DNA of 32,062 nt, taken from the NCBI GenBank assembly GCA_016218715.1, contig JACRDG010000109.1, positions 1-32,062 on the forward strand, read 5' to 3'. The notes under the pieces are model-generated. The model ran no database searches. It was not told where the DNA came from and saw only the letters and a list, made by a program, of their open reading frames with translations. The DNA is from Desulfomonile tiedjei. GTDB taxonomy: Bacteria; Desulfobacterota; Desulfomonilia; Desulfomonilales; Desulfomonilaceae. A program made the translations under genes and the position numbers. Shown here piece by piece: positions 23,498 through 32,062 of the stretch. The first letter of the stretch is position 1, and each line of letters opens with the position of its first letter.

Positions 23498-24187
23498 ATG
23501 AACGAAACGCTGGTGAGTGAGGAGAACGCTCCATTCCGCCGCCTCCTTCGCCCTGTCATCAAGGCCTTGAGATTGGCATACATCCAGGGAACTACTGTGG
23601 TCAAGTTTCTCCCCTCGGAGAAAGCAATACAGCTCTATTACAAGTATCGACGCAAGAGCTATGACCTCCAGTGGTCCATGGATCCCGGCTATCGCAAGGG
23701 CTTGACACGCCTGGTGGAATTGACCATCCAGGAGGAGGACCGGGTGTTGGACGTCGGCTGCGGCACCGGTTCTGCTACGATTATGGCGGCTGAAAGGGCG
23801 AGGGAAGTTGTAGGCATCGACCTCTCCCCGCACATGATCGAGTTGGCCGCACAGAAGGTGGAAGAGAAGAACCTGCTCAACACGTCCGTCGCGGCAACCT
23901 CGGTAGAGGGCTATCATCCCGATTCACCATTCGACAAGGTCATAAGCTCGTTTATGATCCCCCATGTAAAGCCGGCACTGCGTCAGTCGATCTACTCCTG
24001 CATGTACGACTTTCTGAAACCTGGTGGCCTCGTCGGACTCTTCGGATCCCGCGGTGAAGTGTGCGACGTGTACGAGACTCGAGAGGTCATCATGGAAAAC
24101 CTCAGCAACGCTGGATTCCGAGACATCGTAATCCACGACGTGTACGACATCTACCGCATCGCGATCGCAAAGAAACCTTTAGCCTGA
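23498..24187 (+). CDS. Class I SAM-dependent methyltransferase
   Basis: A 229-residue protein with the SAM-binding motif I Leu-Asp-Val-Gly-Cys-Gly-Thr-Gly near residue 85, an acidic residue ending strand 2 in Val-Gly-Ile-Asp-Leu-Ser, and a Leu-Lys-Pro-Gly-Gly motif near residue 174. The first ~45 residues include a basic, moderately hydrophobic stretch that could sit on a membrane, as in some enzymes acting on quinones or lipids. The substrate cannot be told; UbiE/COQ5-like enzymes are the closest general type. The longest frame begins at 23417, but ATG 23498 with GGGGG 8 bases upstream is the convincing start. It lies 102 bases after pth and ends at a terminator shared with the dehydrogenase gene. 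Confidence 0.82.
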   Translation: MNETLVSEENAPFRRLLRPVIKALRLAYIQGTTVVKFLPSEKAIQLYYKYRRKSYDLQWSMDPGYRKGLTRLVELTIQEEDRVLDVGCGTGSATIMAAERAREVVGIDLSPHMIELAAQKVEEKNLLNTSVAATSVEGYHPDSPFDKVISSFMIPHVKPALRQSIYSCMYDFLKPGGLVGLFGSRGEVCDVYETREVIMENLSNAGFRDIVIHDVYDIYRIAIAKKPLA

Positions 24188-24223
24188 GCTGGTAGAGGGG
24201 TTTCCGAGCGGTGGCTCAAGAAT

Positions 24224-24260
24224 AAGACACCCCTGGTCCGAGATGGGCCAGGGGTGTCTT
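24224..24260. terminator. Strong bidirectional-type hairpin between convergent genes
   Basis: Perfect 13-bp arms (24224-24236 with 24248-24260), extendable by three inner pairs. It sits between the methyltransferase stop and the dehydrogenase stop. The T-rich tail is better on the - strand (ATTCTTG). Confidence 0.8.
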
Positions 24261-24284
24261 GCGTTACGGAACCGGGTAAATCGT

Positions 24285-25403
24285 TCAGAAATCGGGGGTC
24301 AGGACGAGGCGCTTCATCAGCGCACCGCTGTGAGCTTCTTCGAACGCCTGCTGGATCGTGGACAACGGCCTCGTCTCCAGAAGCGGATCGATCTGGATCT
24401 GCCCCGACTGGACCATTTCCAGCACCTTGGGGTAGTACTTGGGCAAGCAGCCCCAAGTGCCGATGATCTCAGCATCGAAGGCCATGAGCCTCGACAACAT
24501 GTAGCTGTTCTTGCTCATGCCGAATCCCACGACTACCATCTTCCCGATAAAGCCGAGCAATCCCAGGGCGGTGTCTTGAACCGCGCCGACGCCGGTGCAC
24601 TCGAAGATCTTCCATCCGACGTTCGCCTTGGCACCCGCCTGTTTGGCCACGTCCTTGAACTCGGCTTGAATGGCCTTGAAATCCTTGTCTTTCGTGTTGA
24701 TGACGTAGTCCACCCCCATTTCGAGGGCACGCTTGAGCTTGTCTTCGTGGCGGGCCATTCCCACCAGGGGCTTCGCTCCGAAGGCCTTCGCGACCTGGGC
24801 CATGTAGACCCCCACCCCGCCGGTGACCCCCATTATCAAGACAGGGTCTCCTGCTGTCAGTTCCGCTCTTATAGCAGCCTGGTAGGGCGTGGTAGCAGCA
24901 TCGGCGATCACCGCGTAGTTCTCCAGGGGACGCCCTTTCAGATCTTCGATGACGCAGAGATCGTGAGCAGGCACCGGAATGTAATCGGAGAAGCCTCCAT
25001 AAATCCCGAGGGAGTTGCCGGGCATCTTCTGAGCCAAGCAGCGGTTGCCCCGGTCCTTCGCGCAGATGTCGCAAGAATTGCACGGCATCACCGCAGGGAC
25101 GATGACGTTCTTGCCAACCAGTGATTCCCCTCCGGGTCCTGCCGCAACGACCGTTCCGGAGATCTCGTGTCCGAGGGTTAGAGGTGGTTTGGTTACGGTC
25201 GGAACTCCGTCGTAGAAGTACGAAAGGTCAGTATGACACACACCGCATCCGGCTATCTTGACCAGTACTTCTCCAGCCCCAAGCGCGGGTACGGGGATTT
25301 CCGTCTTCTGCAACACCCCGGGCGCCGTGACCTTCTGAGTCTCCTTGTCGTACGTAGGTCCCTTGACCATTTGCCAGGTTTGAATCTTGTCGGGAATGCT
25401 CAA
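24285..25403 (-). CDS. had: 6-hydroxycyclohex-1-ene-1-carbonyl-CoA dehydrogenase-like alcohol dehydrogenase
   Basis: A 372-residue zinc alcohol dehydrogenase (MDR family). The catalytic-zinc region has Gly-Cys-Gly-Val-Cys-His-Thr-Asp and Gly-His-Glu. The structural zinc site is Cys-x2-Cys-x2-Cys-x7-Cys. The NAD-binding fold has Gly-Val-Thr-Gly-Gly-Val-Gly. The Phe-Tyr-Asp-Gly-Val after the first zinc motif and the Met-Pro-Gly-Asn block after the structural zinc site match my memory of Had from anaerobic aromatic degraders, which oxidises the hydroxy ring intermediate after benzoyl-CoA reduction. Other benzoyl-CoA genes are not in the window. The start is TTG 25403, with a perfect AGGAGG 8 bases upstream; the frame continues past it but is not supported. 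Its own promoter lies about 110 bases upstream. Confidence 0.82.
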   Translation of the reverse strand: MSIPDKIQTWQMVKGPTYDKETQKVTAPGVLQKTEIPVPALGAGEVLVKIAGCGVCHTDLSYFYDGVPTVTKPPLTLGHEISGTVVAAGPGGESLVGKNVIVPAVMPCNSCDICAKDRGNRCLAQKMPGNSLGIYGGFSDYIPVPAHDLCVIEDLKGRPLENYAVIADAATTPYQAAIRAELTAGDPVLIMGVTGGVGVYMAQVAKAFGAKPLVGMARHEDKLKRALEMGVDYVINTKDKDFKAIQAEFKDVAKQAGAKANVGWKIFECTGVGAVQDTALGLLGFIGKMVVVGFGMSKNSYMLSRLMAFDAEIIGTWGCLPKYYPKVLEMVQSGQIQIDPLLETRPLSTIQQAFEEAHSGALMKRLVLTPDF

Positions 25404-25512
25404 CGCTTTACCTCCTGTTCGAAGCTGAGGGGGCAATACTTGCCCATAGAAATTGAGAGAGACATGGTTTTTCAGAAAAGGAAGGGGAGTAGATGAGCCT
25501 CTCGATAGTACG

Positions 25513-25542
25513 AGAATAGGGTGCCACCTGACTGACTGTCAA
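25513..25542 (-). promoter_or_regulatory. Promoter of the had-like gene
   Basis: On the - strand TTGACA (25537-25542), 18 bases and TATTCT (25513-25518). The leader would be about 100 bases, long enough for regulation. Confidence 0.65.
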
Positions 25543-25562
25543 GCTAAATCGCGAGGTCTGCC

Positions 25563-25599
25563 CGCCGCGAACGACCCTTGTAGGTGGTTCCTCGCGGCG
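25563..25599. repeat. Inverted repeat between aminotransferase and had-like gene
   Basis: Perfect 8-bp arms CGCCGCGA/TCGCGGCG (25563-25570 with 25592-25599) around a 21-base loop. No T-run follows, so it is a weak terminator candidate for the aminotransferase transcript or part of a dispersed repeat. Confidence 0.4.
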
Positions 25600-25623
25600 A
25601 GCGAGCCCAGGACCGGGTTTCGA

Positions 25624-26493
25624 TCAGAGAGAGTCCATGTACTCGCGGAACAGGTTCATCACGGACTTGGTGACCGGGCCCGGCTTGCCGGTCCCTATGA
25701 TCGAGCTGTTGATGCGAGTGACCGGCACCACATTGCGGGTCGTGGACGCCAGAAACGCTTCCGGAAAGGACGGGATCTGGTTCATCGACACGGGGATCTC
25801 TTGGACCGTGAATTCATCGCGAAGCTTGAGGATTTCCAGGACCACTCGTCGGGTGATGCTGTCCAGGATTCGGCCGTCGAGGGGTGGCGTTACAATCCTG
25901 CCCGTTGGATCTGCGAAGAACACGGTGAACGTGGAACCTTCCAGGATGGTATCTTGATCGCCCGGGTCGACGAAGAGCACCTCGTCCGCCTCGAACCGGG
26001 GCACCACCGTCTGATGTCCGAGGATCGCTCCCACGTAGTTTAGCAGCTTGACATCCGGGTACATGCGCTGATGGGGAAAGGTGGCGAGCACCATTCCTCG
26101 CTCGTAACAGGCGGCCGGAGGGGGCACCATTTCCTGGACCGCGATGTACAAATGCGCTGCCTGACCGGATTGCTTCATGGTGCTCCCCGCGAGCCCTCCG
26201 CTGAACACCACGTCAATGAGGAGATCCCCTCTGGTGACCAGCCTCAGGTTCCTGTCCACGACATCCAGCAACAGGCTTCTCATGGAATCCCGGCTGAGCG
26301 GAGGCTTCATGTAGATGGCGTCGGCGAACGTGAAGAGTCGGTCCAGATGATCTTCAAGTCTGAAAATCTTCCCCCGGTACGTTCGGCAAGCGGTGAAGAT
26401 TCGGTACCCGCGAATTGTTCCGCTGATGTCGTCGTCATACGGCAAGGTCAGCTCTGAAGTCGGCACAAAATGATCACGCTGATATGAGATAAT
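25624..26493 (-). CDS. Class IV PLP-dependent aminotransferase (branched-chain aminotransferase/aminodeoxychorismate lyase family)
   Basis: A 289-residue pyridoxal phosphate enzyme. The lysine that binds the cofactor is in Asp-Val-Lys-Leu-Leu-Asn-Tyr, followed by the class IV Glu-Gly-Ser-Thr-Phe block near the phosphate site. In many relatives this block reads Ser-Asn, so here the Asn is replaced. Substrate (branched-chain, D-amino acid or aminodeoxychorismate) cannot be decided. The start is unusual: the only strong ribosome binding site, AGGAGG at 26502-26507, points at ATT 26493, giving Met-Ile-Ser-Tyr as N-terminus. TTG 26550 is the first standard start in the frame but lacks a binding site and adds 19 residues of odd composition. 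It lies downstream of secA on the same strand. Confidence 0.8.
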   Translation of the reverse strand: MISYQRDHFVPTSELTLPYDDDISGTIRGYRIFTACRTYRGKIFRLEDHLDRLFTFADAIYMKPPLSRDSMRSLLLDVVDRNLRLVTRGDLLIDVVFSGGLAGSTMKQSGQAAHLYIAVQEMVPPPAACYERGMVLATFPHQRMYPDVKLLNYVGAILGHQTVVPRFEADEVLFVDPGDQDTILEGSTFTVFFADPTGRIVTPPLDGRILDSITRRVVLEILKLRDEFTVQEIPVSMNQIPSFPEAFLASTTRNVVPVTRINSSIIGTGKPGPVTKSVMNLFREYMDSL

Positions 26494-26640
26494 CGTACGT
26501 TCCTCCTGCCCGGAAACGATCGGGGCCCGCGTCGGAATTGGCCTGGACAAGGGAGCCCATTTTCTGCGGGCCTGGTTGGCACGACGAGCAGCCGTGTTCC
26601 GCGATCCGCATCAGATCACCGGCTGCGATACATGTCTCGG

Positions 26641-29280
26641 TTACGCGGCTTTTCCGCAGCACTTCTTGTACTTCTTGCCCGAACCGCAGGGGCACGGCTG
26701 GTTTCTTCCGATTTTGTCCTGCTGACGACGCACGGTCTTGGGCCGGGACTCTGTCGATGCCTCTCCGCGAGACAAGGTCATCTCCTGGTCGCGAGCCGGG
26801 TTCAGCTCTTCGACGTCGTCCTGCCGGGCGATCTTGACGAGGTACAGGTTTCGCACCGTCTCTTCCTTGATTCGGTGACTCATTTCAAGAAACATCTCGT
26901 ACCCCTCCCGCTGATATTCCTTGAGCGGGTCTCGCTGGCCGTAGCCTCGCAGTCCGATACCTTCCTTGAGGTGGTCCATATTGAGGAGGTGGTCTTTCCA
27001 TTGACCGTCCACCGCCTGGATCATGATGAATTTTTCCAGCTCACGCATCAATTGCGGGGTTACTTCAGCCTCTTTCTCCTCGTAGACCGTCTCGAGCCGC
27101 TCGGTGAGATAGCTCGTCAGCGCGTCGGGAGTCCGTTCTTGCTCCGGGATATGCTCGAAACTGAACCTGACCCCGAACTGCCCCTTGAGCGCTTCGATCA
27201 ATGCGGGTATCTCCCAGTCGTCATAGTGTTTTCGTTCGTCGGTAAAGCGGCCCACCAGGTCGTCCACGACGTCGGCAATCATGTCGTGGACGTTTTCTTT
27301 CAAATTATCTCCGCCAAGGATGAACCGCCGCTGCGAGTAGATGACCTCCCGCTGTTTGTTCATGACGTCGTCGAATTCGAGCAGGTGTTTTCGTATGTCG
27401 AAGTTGTGACCTTCGACCTTCTTCTGAGCGTTTTCGATCGCTTTGGTGGTGTACCGGTGCTCGATGGGGACTCCTTCTTCCATGCCGACCCGCTCCATGA
27501 GCATCTTCACGCGATCGCCGCCGAAGATCCGCATCAGATCGTCTTCCAGGCTGAGGTAGAACCGACTGGAACCAGGGTCTCCTTGACGTCCGGATCGGCC
27601 GCGAAGCTGATTGTCGATGCGCCGCGCTTCGTGGCGTTCGGTCCCCAGGATATGCAATCCGCCTGCGACAAGGACTTTCTCTCTTTCATCTTCGCACTGC
27701 TTCTTGAAGCGCTCCAACCCCGACCGGTACTCCTCAGAGTCCTCGCCTTTCTTGCACTGGGCCTTCGCGAGGAACACAGGGTTTCCGCCTAAGATAATGT
27801 CCGTGCCTCGTCCGGCCATGTTGGTGGAGATCGTCACGGCCTTGTGCCGCCCCGCTTGGGCGACGATTTCGGCCTCAAGTTCATGGTTCTTGGCGTTGAG
27901 CACGTTGTGGCGAATCCCGAGCTTCTTGAGCCGGTGCGCGAGGTACTCGGATTTCTCGATGGAGATGGTCCCGACCAGCACGGGTTGGCCGGTTTCGTGA
28001 AGTTCCTTGATCTCTTCGATCACGGCATCGAACTTCTCCGGCTCGGACTTGTATATGAGATCGGAGAAGTCGCTCCGGATCATGGGCAGGTTCGTCGGTA
28101 TCACCACTACCTCGAGGTTGTAGGTCTTCTTAAACTCCATCGCCTCGGTGTCCGCCGTTCCGGTCATGCCCGCGAGTTTGTCGTACATGCGGAAATAGTT
28201 CTGGAAGGTTATCGTCGCGAGCGTCTGGTTCTCGTTCTCTATCTTGACCCCTTCTTTCGCCTCCAGGGCCTGATGGAGTCCGTCGGAGTACCGGCGGCCG
28301 GGCATGAGGCGGCCGGTGAACTCATCCACGATCACGACCTGACCGTCCGTGACGATGTAGTCCACGTCCTTCTTGAAGAGGGTGTGGGCTTTGAGCGCCT
28401 GGGTGACGTGATGCAGCGTCTCCATCTGGGAAGGGTCGTAGAGGTTCTGCACCGTGAGCGCTTTCTCGACCTTGGCTACTCCTTCTTCGGTGAGGACCAC
28501 GCTGCGGGCCTTCTCGTCGATGGTGTAGTGGGCTTCCTTCTGCAGGCCGGGAATGACGCGGTTGATGCGGTAGTACTTGTCGGTGTTCTCGTGTGTCGGC
28601 CCGGAGATGATCAGCGGGGTTCTCGCCTCGTCGATCAGGATGCTGTCAACTTCGTCCACGATCGCGTAGTGGAGTTCTCCCTGGACGTACTCGTCCAGAG
28701 AGTACTTCATATTGTCCCTGAGGTAATCGAAGCCGAACTCATTATTCGTCCCGTACGCCACATCGGAATGGTACGCCTGCCGCCGCTCGTCGTCGTCGAG
28801 GTCGTGGACGATGACCCCTACGGTCAGACCGAGGAAGCGGTAGATCGTGCCCATCCATTCCGAGTCTCTTCGGGCCAGGTAGTCGTTGACCGTCACCACA
28901 TGGACGCCTTTTCCGGTAAGGGCGTTGAGGTAAACCGGCAAGGTTGCAGCGAGGGTTTTTCCTTCGCCGGTCTTCATTTCAGCTATCTTGCCTTGATGTA
29001 AAACAATTCCGCCGATGAGCTGCGCGTCGAACGGCCTCATCCCCAGCGTTCTGATAGCAGCTTCCCGCACCAGAGCGAAGGCCTCCGGCAGGAGGTCGTC
29101 CAAGGGCTCCTCGTTTGCAAGACGCTGCCTGAATTCATCGGTTTTCGCTCTCATCTCCTCGTCGGAGAGAGAATTCATCGTCGGCTCAAAATCGCCGATG
29201 GCCTGAACCAAAGGTTGCAGTCTCTTGAGATCTCGCTCGTTCTTGCTTCCAAACAACTTTCTCGCAATCGTGGCCAGCAT
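26641..29280 (-). CDS. secA: SecA preprotein translocase ATPase
   Basis: An 879-residue motor ATPase that drives proteins through the SecYEG channel. Walker A (Lys-Thr-Gly-Glu-Gly-Lys-Thr) lies near residue 101, the Asp-Glu-Val-Asp-Ser helicase motif near 208, and the preprotein crosslinking region and second nucleotide fold follow with Gly-Arg-Ser-Gly-Arg-Gln-Gly-Asp. The C-terminus carries the zinc-binding Cys-x-Cys...Cys-Cys tail (Cys-Pro-Cys-Gly-Ser-Gly) that contacts SecB and lipids. Length is normal. ATG 29280 has GAGAGG 7 bases upstream. The many exported proteins in this window would be its clients. The large open frames on the opposite strand here are shadows. Confidence 0.97.
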   Translation of the reverse strand: MLATIARKLFGSKNERDLKRLQPLVQAIGDFEPTMNSLSDEEMRAKTDEFRQRLANEEPLDDLLPEAFALVREAAIRTLGMRPFDAQLIGGIVLHQGKIAEMKTGEGKTLAATLPVYLNALTGKGVHVVTVNDYLARRDSEWMGTIYRFLGLTVGVIVHDLDDDERRQAYHSDVAYGTNNEFGFDYLRDNMKYSLDEYVQGELHYAIVDEVDSILIDEARTPLIISGPTHENTDKYYRINRVIPGLQKEAHYTIDEKARSVVLTEEGVAKVEKALTVQNLYDPSQMETLHHVTQALKAHTLFKKDVDYIVTDGQVVIVDEFTGRLMPGRRYSDGLHQALEAKEGVKIENENQTLATITFQNYFRMYDKLAGMTGTADTEAMEFKKTYNLEVVVIPTNLPMIRSDFSDLIYKSEPEKFDAVIEEIKELHETGQPVLVGTISIEKSEYLAHRLKKLGIRHNVLNAKNHELEAEIVAQAGRHKAVTISTNMAGRGTDIILGGNPVFLAKAQCKKGEDSEEYRSGLERFKKQCEDEREKVLVAGGLHILGTERHEARRIDNQLRGRSGRQGDPGSSRFYLSLEDDLMRIFGGDRVKMLMERVGMEEGVPIEHRYTTKAIENAQKKVEGHNFDIRKHLLEFDDVMNKQREVIYSQRRFILGGDNLKENVHDMIADVVDDLVGRFTDERKHYDDWEIPALIEALKGQFGVRFSFEHIPEQERTPDALTSYLTERLETVYEEKEAEVTPQLMRELEKFIMIQAVDGQWKDHLLNMDHLKEGIGLRGYGQRDPLKEYQREGYEMFLEMSHRIKEETVRNLYLVKIARQDDVEELNPARDQEMTLSRGEASTESRPKTVRRQQDKIGRNQPCPCGSGKKYKKCCGKAA

Positions 29281-29926
29281 TGCATGTCCTCTCGTCCACC
29301 GGAACGGACGTCAGCTAATTCTCCAGAAGATAGTCCTCAGGGGGAAAGACGGATGGCTTGGTGGTGAGGTCAACCGTCGCCCACACATTTCGAATGACAA
29401 CGACGAGGCGGCAAAGTTCGCGACCTGTGAGAACGACCGATTCAACAAGCGGCAATCCTCTGAACAGAAGCTATCAACCTTGCGGCAGCGGCGACATCAT
29501 CGTCTGCCGACGACCGAAACGGGGACATCTGTACCACACCCCTCCGAGAGTGTCAACTGGCCTCAGCGGAGATCAAGCGGCTCGGCAAGCGGACGCGGCC
29601 GCCGACCCGAGACCCTGGACTCGGCTGATTGCCCCTGGAGAGCCGGCGCAAACAGCCTTAACACTCAGCTTCTTGGATTTGGTGGCACTCCCCGACACCG
29701 CTGCGCTGGCGGTAACTGAATTCGGGCTCCTTGAAGGGAGATGGCTTTCTCCCAGGCCTGCCGGTCCAGATGCGCGAGAACGTGTCTTTGGCAATATAAT
29801 AGTATGTGATATCATCATATTAGCTGGTATCCCTTCATATTTTAACCCGGTCTGATCGTTTACCCTTGCGTTTCATTGAAGATTTGCTATCATCCGCACG
29901 CCCAAGGTTCGTGTCGGAGGTTTCGG
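29281..29926. other. 646-base gap without a convincing gene
   Basis: Between the divergent secA and lipoprotein genes. Open frames here (for example + strand 29358-29855) have poor composition and no ribosome binding site. The last 150 bases turn AT-rich and hold the promoters of the lipoprotein gene. A small GGGAGA-6 nt-TCTCCC hairpin lies near 29740-29757. Confidence 0.5.
29788..29815 (+). promoter_or_regulatory. Promoter upstream of the lipoprotein gene
   Basis: TTGGCA (29788-29793), 16 bases and TATCAT (29810-29815), each 5 of 6. A second, weaker candidate (TTGCGT at 29866-29871 with TATCAT at 29888-29893) is nearer the start, so there may be two tandem promoters. Confidence 0.5.
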
Positions 29927-30778
29927 ATGAGGCGTCATCGCTCCTTCCTCGTATTGGCCGTAATAGTCGGCGCGGTCCTCATGGCAGGCTGCGCGGAGGA
30001 GACCTCGGATCTCAAACAGAAGATGGCCGACATCGAGAAGCGAGTGGGAAAGCAGGAGAAGGAGTTCCGCGAATTCTCCGCCAAGGTCGCTCTGCCTCGC
30101 GATTTCAGTGCGGACATCCAGAGGATCGAGGATCAGCAGGATAGAATTGCTCAAGCCATCAAGACAAAATTGGATCCGATGAACAGCAAGCTGGAGGAGT
30201 TCCGAGACTGGGCTCAGGAAGCCGAGAAAGAGCGGGACGAGGTACGAAAGCGGCTCAAGGGGCTGGAAGAATCACTTGCTGAAACGGAGAAGAAATTCGG
30301 CGCGGGTCACGTGGATCGCCTCGCCAAGGCGCTGGTCGTCCAAAAGAAACAACTGGCCGACCTCACCAAGAATGCCACGGACCTCTCCAAGGGACTGGAG
30401 CAGCTCCAGAAGGAACTTCGGGACAATAATGCCAAGATCGTCGAAGCGGTAAAAAAGACGCTCCCCAAGGTGAAGGATGCCGCGGTAGCCGAACTGAAGG
30501 ACCGTTTCACCCCCCTCGAACAGGGGCTCAGCAGTCTCAAAGCAGGGATGGAAAGCGATCGCAAAACCCTCGCAGAGCTCAAGGCACAGGGGGCGACCGA
30601 AGCCGGCAAAGCGGCAGCCCAGACCATGAATAAGCGTCTGAAGGATCTTGAAGAGGTTATGACCGCGCAGAAGGCCTTCATGCTCGAGTTAGGCACGAAG
30701 ATTCATGAATTGGAACTGCAGCTGAGGCGCAGCCTTGGTGCGGAGGATTACTCGCGCCCCGGCTACTCGCGGCGTTAG
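29927..30778 (+). CDS. Coiled-coil lipoprotein
   Basis: A 283-residue lipoprotein. The signal peptide ends in a lipobox-like Leu-Met-Ala-Gly-Cys, with lipid attachment at Cys22; Met at -3 is a less common choice. The +2 residue is Ala, which would normally send it to the outer membrane. The mature part is almost entirely charged heptad-like helix (Lys, Glu, Leu, Ala) over about 240 residues, a long coiled coil, with a short Tyr/Arg/Pro tail. I do not recognise the family; a structural or scaffold role in the envelope is inferred. ATG 29927, with GGAGG at 29916-29920, is preferred over an upstream ATG at 29876 that would bury the signal peptide. Confidence 0.8.
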   Translation: MRRHRSFLVLAVIVGAVLMAGCAEETSDLKQKMADIEKRVGKQEKEFREFSAKVALPRDFSADIQRIEDQQDRIAQAIKTKLDPMNSKLEEFRDWAQEAEKERDEVRKRLKGLEESLAETEKKFGAGHVDRLAKALVVQKKQLADLTKNATDLSKGLEQLQKELRDNNAKIVEAVKKTLPKVKDAAVAELKDRFTPLEQGLSSLKAGMESDRKTLAELKAQGATEAGKAAAQTMNKRLKDLEEVMTAQKAFMLELGTKIHELELQLRRSLGAEDYSRPGYSRR

Positions 30779-30793
30779 GCGGTAGCCAAGCGC

Positions 30794-31978
30794 TCAACGC
30801 TTCACTTCTTTGATGGCCTCCTCAAACCCCTTGAGGGACCCTTCGATGGTCTCGTCGGAGACGCAGTACGCGATGCGGAAGTAGCCCGGTCCGCCAAAGC
30901 CAGTCCCCGGAACGACCAGAATCAGTTTCTTCTGCAAAGCAGCCACAAAGCTGATGTCGTCCTCCAACGGTGACTTGGGAAACAGATAGAACGCCCCGGC
31001 TGGCTTGACACATTCGTAGCCGAAGCTGGTGAGCGCTGCGTACAGCCTGTCACGACGCCGTTTGTACACGGATACGTCCACGAGATCGCCGAGCACCGTT
31101 GGGACCGCCCGCTGTATCAGCGACGGCGCGTTGACGAAGCCGAGAATACGATTGGACAGAACCAACCCGTCCATGGTAAGCGCTGCCTGCTCCATCTGCG
31201 GATTCATGGCAATGTACCCAAGGCGTTCGCCCGGGAGCGAGAGATCCTTGGAGAAGGACGTTGCCACCATGCTGTTCTTGTAAACCTTGAGTATGCTGGG
31301 CACGGTCACGCCGTCATAGGTAATTCCCCGATAAGGCTCATCGGAAAGCAGAACGATGGGTCGCCCCACCTCTGCGCTCTTGCGTTCCAACAGCCGCGCT
31401 AGCTCCCGAATCTCGGTTTCGCCGTACACTTTACCCGTAGGGTTGTTGGGTGAGTTGATCAGTACCGCAGCGGTCTTGTTGGTGATCGCTCCCTCGATGG
31501 CTTGAAGATCCAGCCCGAAATCGGGCAACGTGGGAACGAGGACCGGCTTTCCACCGTGATTGTCGACGTAGAAGAGGTACTCGACAAAAAAAGGCTTCGG
31601 GATGACCACCTCGTCATCCGGGTTGAGGAGAGTCTTGAGTATCACGTTCAAAGCGCCACCCGCCCCCACGGTCATGACGATGGAATTCTCTGTGATGTCA
31701 AGGCCTTCCTGTCGTTTGATCTTGTCCGCGACCGCTGCTCTGACCGGAGGGAGGCCGGCATTCGGCATGTACCCATGTATGCCCGGGGTCTCGTCCGCGG
31801 CTGCCGTTACGATGGCCTTCTTGACGCTTTGCGGCGGGTCCAGATTGGGATTTCCCAAGCTGAAATCAAAGACGTTCGCTGCCCCGTGTTCCCTTTTGAG
31901 ACGAGCACCTTCCTCGAACATCTTGCGTATCCAGGAAGATCTCTGAATCGAACCCGCTATTCGTTCCGATACCGGCAT
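30794..31978 (-). CDS. Class I/II PLP-dependent aminotransferase, aspartate aminotransferase-like
   Basis: A 394-residue fold-type I aminotransferase. Visible motifs are Ser-Leu-Gly-Asn-Pro near residue 40, Asn-Ser-Pro-Asn-Asn-Pro-Thr-Gly near 175, Ser-Asp-Glu-Pro-Tyr-Arg near 210 with the cofactor Asp, and Ser-Phe-Ser-Lys-Asp-Leu near 240 with the PLP Lys. A Phe-Arg-Ile-Ala-Tyr motif near 370 holds the Arg that binds the substrate carboxylate. Aspartate, alanine or aromatic substrates are all possible. ATG 31978 has AGGAGG 6 bases upstream. It converges on the lipoprotein gene with only 15 bases between them, so the transcripts probably share a terminating region (small AAGCG/CGCTT stem at about 30788-30802). 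Confidence 0.9.
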   Translation of the reverse strand: MPVSERIAGSIQRSSWIRKMFEEGARLKREHGAANVFDFSLGNPNLDPPQSVKKAIVTAAADETPGIHGYMPNAGLPPVRAAVADKIKRQEGLDITENSIVMTVGAGGALNVILKTLLNPDDEVVIPKPFFVEYLFYVDNHGGKPVLVPTLPDFGLDLQAIEGAITNKTAAVLINSPNNPTGKVYGETEIRELARLLERKSAEVGRPIVLLSDEPYRGITYDGVTVPSILKVYKNSMVATSFSKDLSLPGERLGYIAMNPQMEQAALTMDGLVLSNRILGFVNAPSLIQRAVPTVLGDLVDVSVYKRRRDRLYAALTSFGYECVKPAGAFYLFPKSPLEDDISFVAALQKKLILVVPGTGFGGPGYFRIAYCVSDETIEGSLKGFEEAIKEVKR

Positions 31979-32015
31979 GGCGCTCCTCCTGACGAGTTCA
32001 ATGGGTACAAACGAA

Positions 32016-32056
32016 AGCCCGGCTTTCCATTGAGCAAATACGTGAAGTGCCGGGCT
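32016..32056 (-). terminator. Hairpin at the right window edge, probable terminator of an upstream gene
   Basis: Arms AGCCCGGC/GCCGGGCT (32016-32023 with 32049-32056) around a 25-base loop, followed on the - strand by TTCGTTTGT. It would end a transcript coming from beyond the window; the aminotransferase promoter would then lie just after it. Confidence 0.5.
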
Positions 32057-32062
32057 CTCGAC

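Noticed and set aside
26494-26640. Possible structured RNA (such as SRP RNA) in the gap after secA
   Set aside because: I could not find the conserved SRP RNA core or a clear promoter and terminator pair around it.
26632-29001. Two long open frames on the + strand (386 and 385 residues)
   Set aside because: Both are antisense to secA, which is certain; they reflect high GC third positions.
29358-29855. 165-residue open frame in the secA-lipoprotein gap
   Set aside because: No ribosome binding site, no recognisable motif and odd composition; it also runs through the promoter of the lipoprotein gene.

Overview
The window looks like a piece of chromosome from a Gram-negative anaerobic sulfate reducer in the Desulfobacterota. 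I infer this from three things: a complete dsrMKJOP operon; a gene closely resembling 6-hydroxycyclohex-1-ene-1-carbonyl-CoA dehydrogenase, an enzyme of anaerobic benzoyl-CoA breakdown; and several outer-membrane proteins and lipoproteins. A benzoate-using genus such as Desulfomonile would fit, but this is inference and no marker gene here fixes the species. I see no insertion sequence, phage gene, CRISPR array or rRNA.

Layout. 1-5340: a partial small gene, then dsrMKJOP on the + strand with overlapping or near-touching genes and a strong intrinsic terminator. This is the membrane complex that links quinones and periplasmic electron carriers to cytoplasmic sulfite reduction. 5341-6450: pgpA and tRNA-Phe, facing each other across a hairpin. 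6455-9280 (- strand): a two-gene operon of a MoxR-like AAA+ ATPase and a 616-residue protein with a TraB/TIKI-like N-terminal half and a C-terminal half I do not recognise. 9490-11950 (- strand): a hairpin repeat, an outer-membrane barrel protein and hemW. 12035-16852: a divergent signalling and protease locus, with a CHASE2 nucleotide cyclase and a DUF4384-like secreted protein on the - strand and an exported caspase-like PEGA protein on the + strand. 17124-19094: a second, larger barrel protein. 19218-23395: tRNA-Gln, tsaC, an NtrY-like histidine kinase coupled to a small zincin metallopeptidase, and divergently pth. 23498-25542: a methyltransferase converging on the had-like dehydrogenase. 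25624-29280 (- strand): a class IV aminotransferase and secA. 29281-32056: a coiled-coil lipoprotein converging on an aspartate-type aminotransferase, with a hairpin at the right edge.

Two loci deserve most attention. The MoxR/TIKI-like operon has its own near-consensus promoter and no von Willebrand factor A partner in the window. The caspase/DUF4384/CHASE2-cyclase locus places a cyclase with an extracytoplasmic sensor, a secreted accessory protein and an exported caspase-like protease with an EF-hand-like loop around one promoter region. Their functions are inferred from domain content only.

Many start codons here are GTG or TTG. I moved several starts downstream of the longest reading frame where a ribosome binding site or signal peptide argued for it; those choices are stated per gene.
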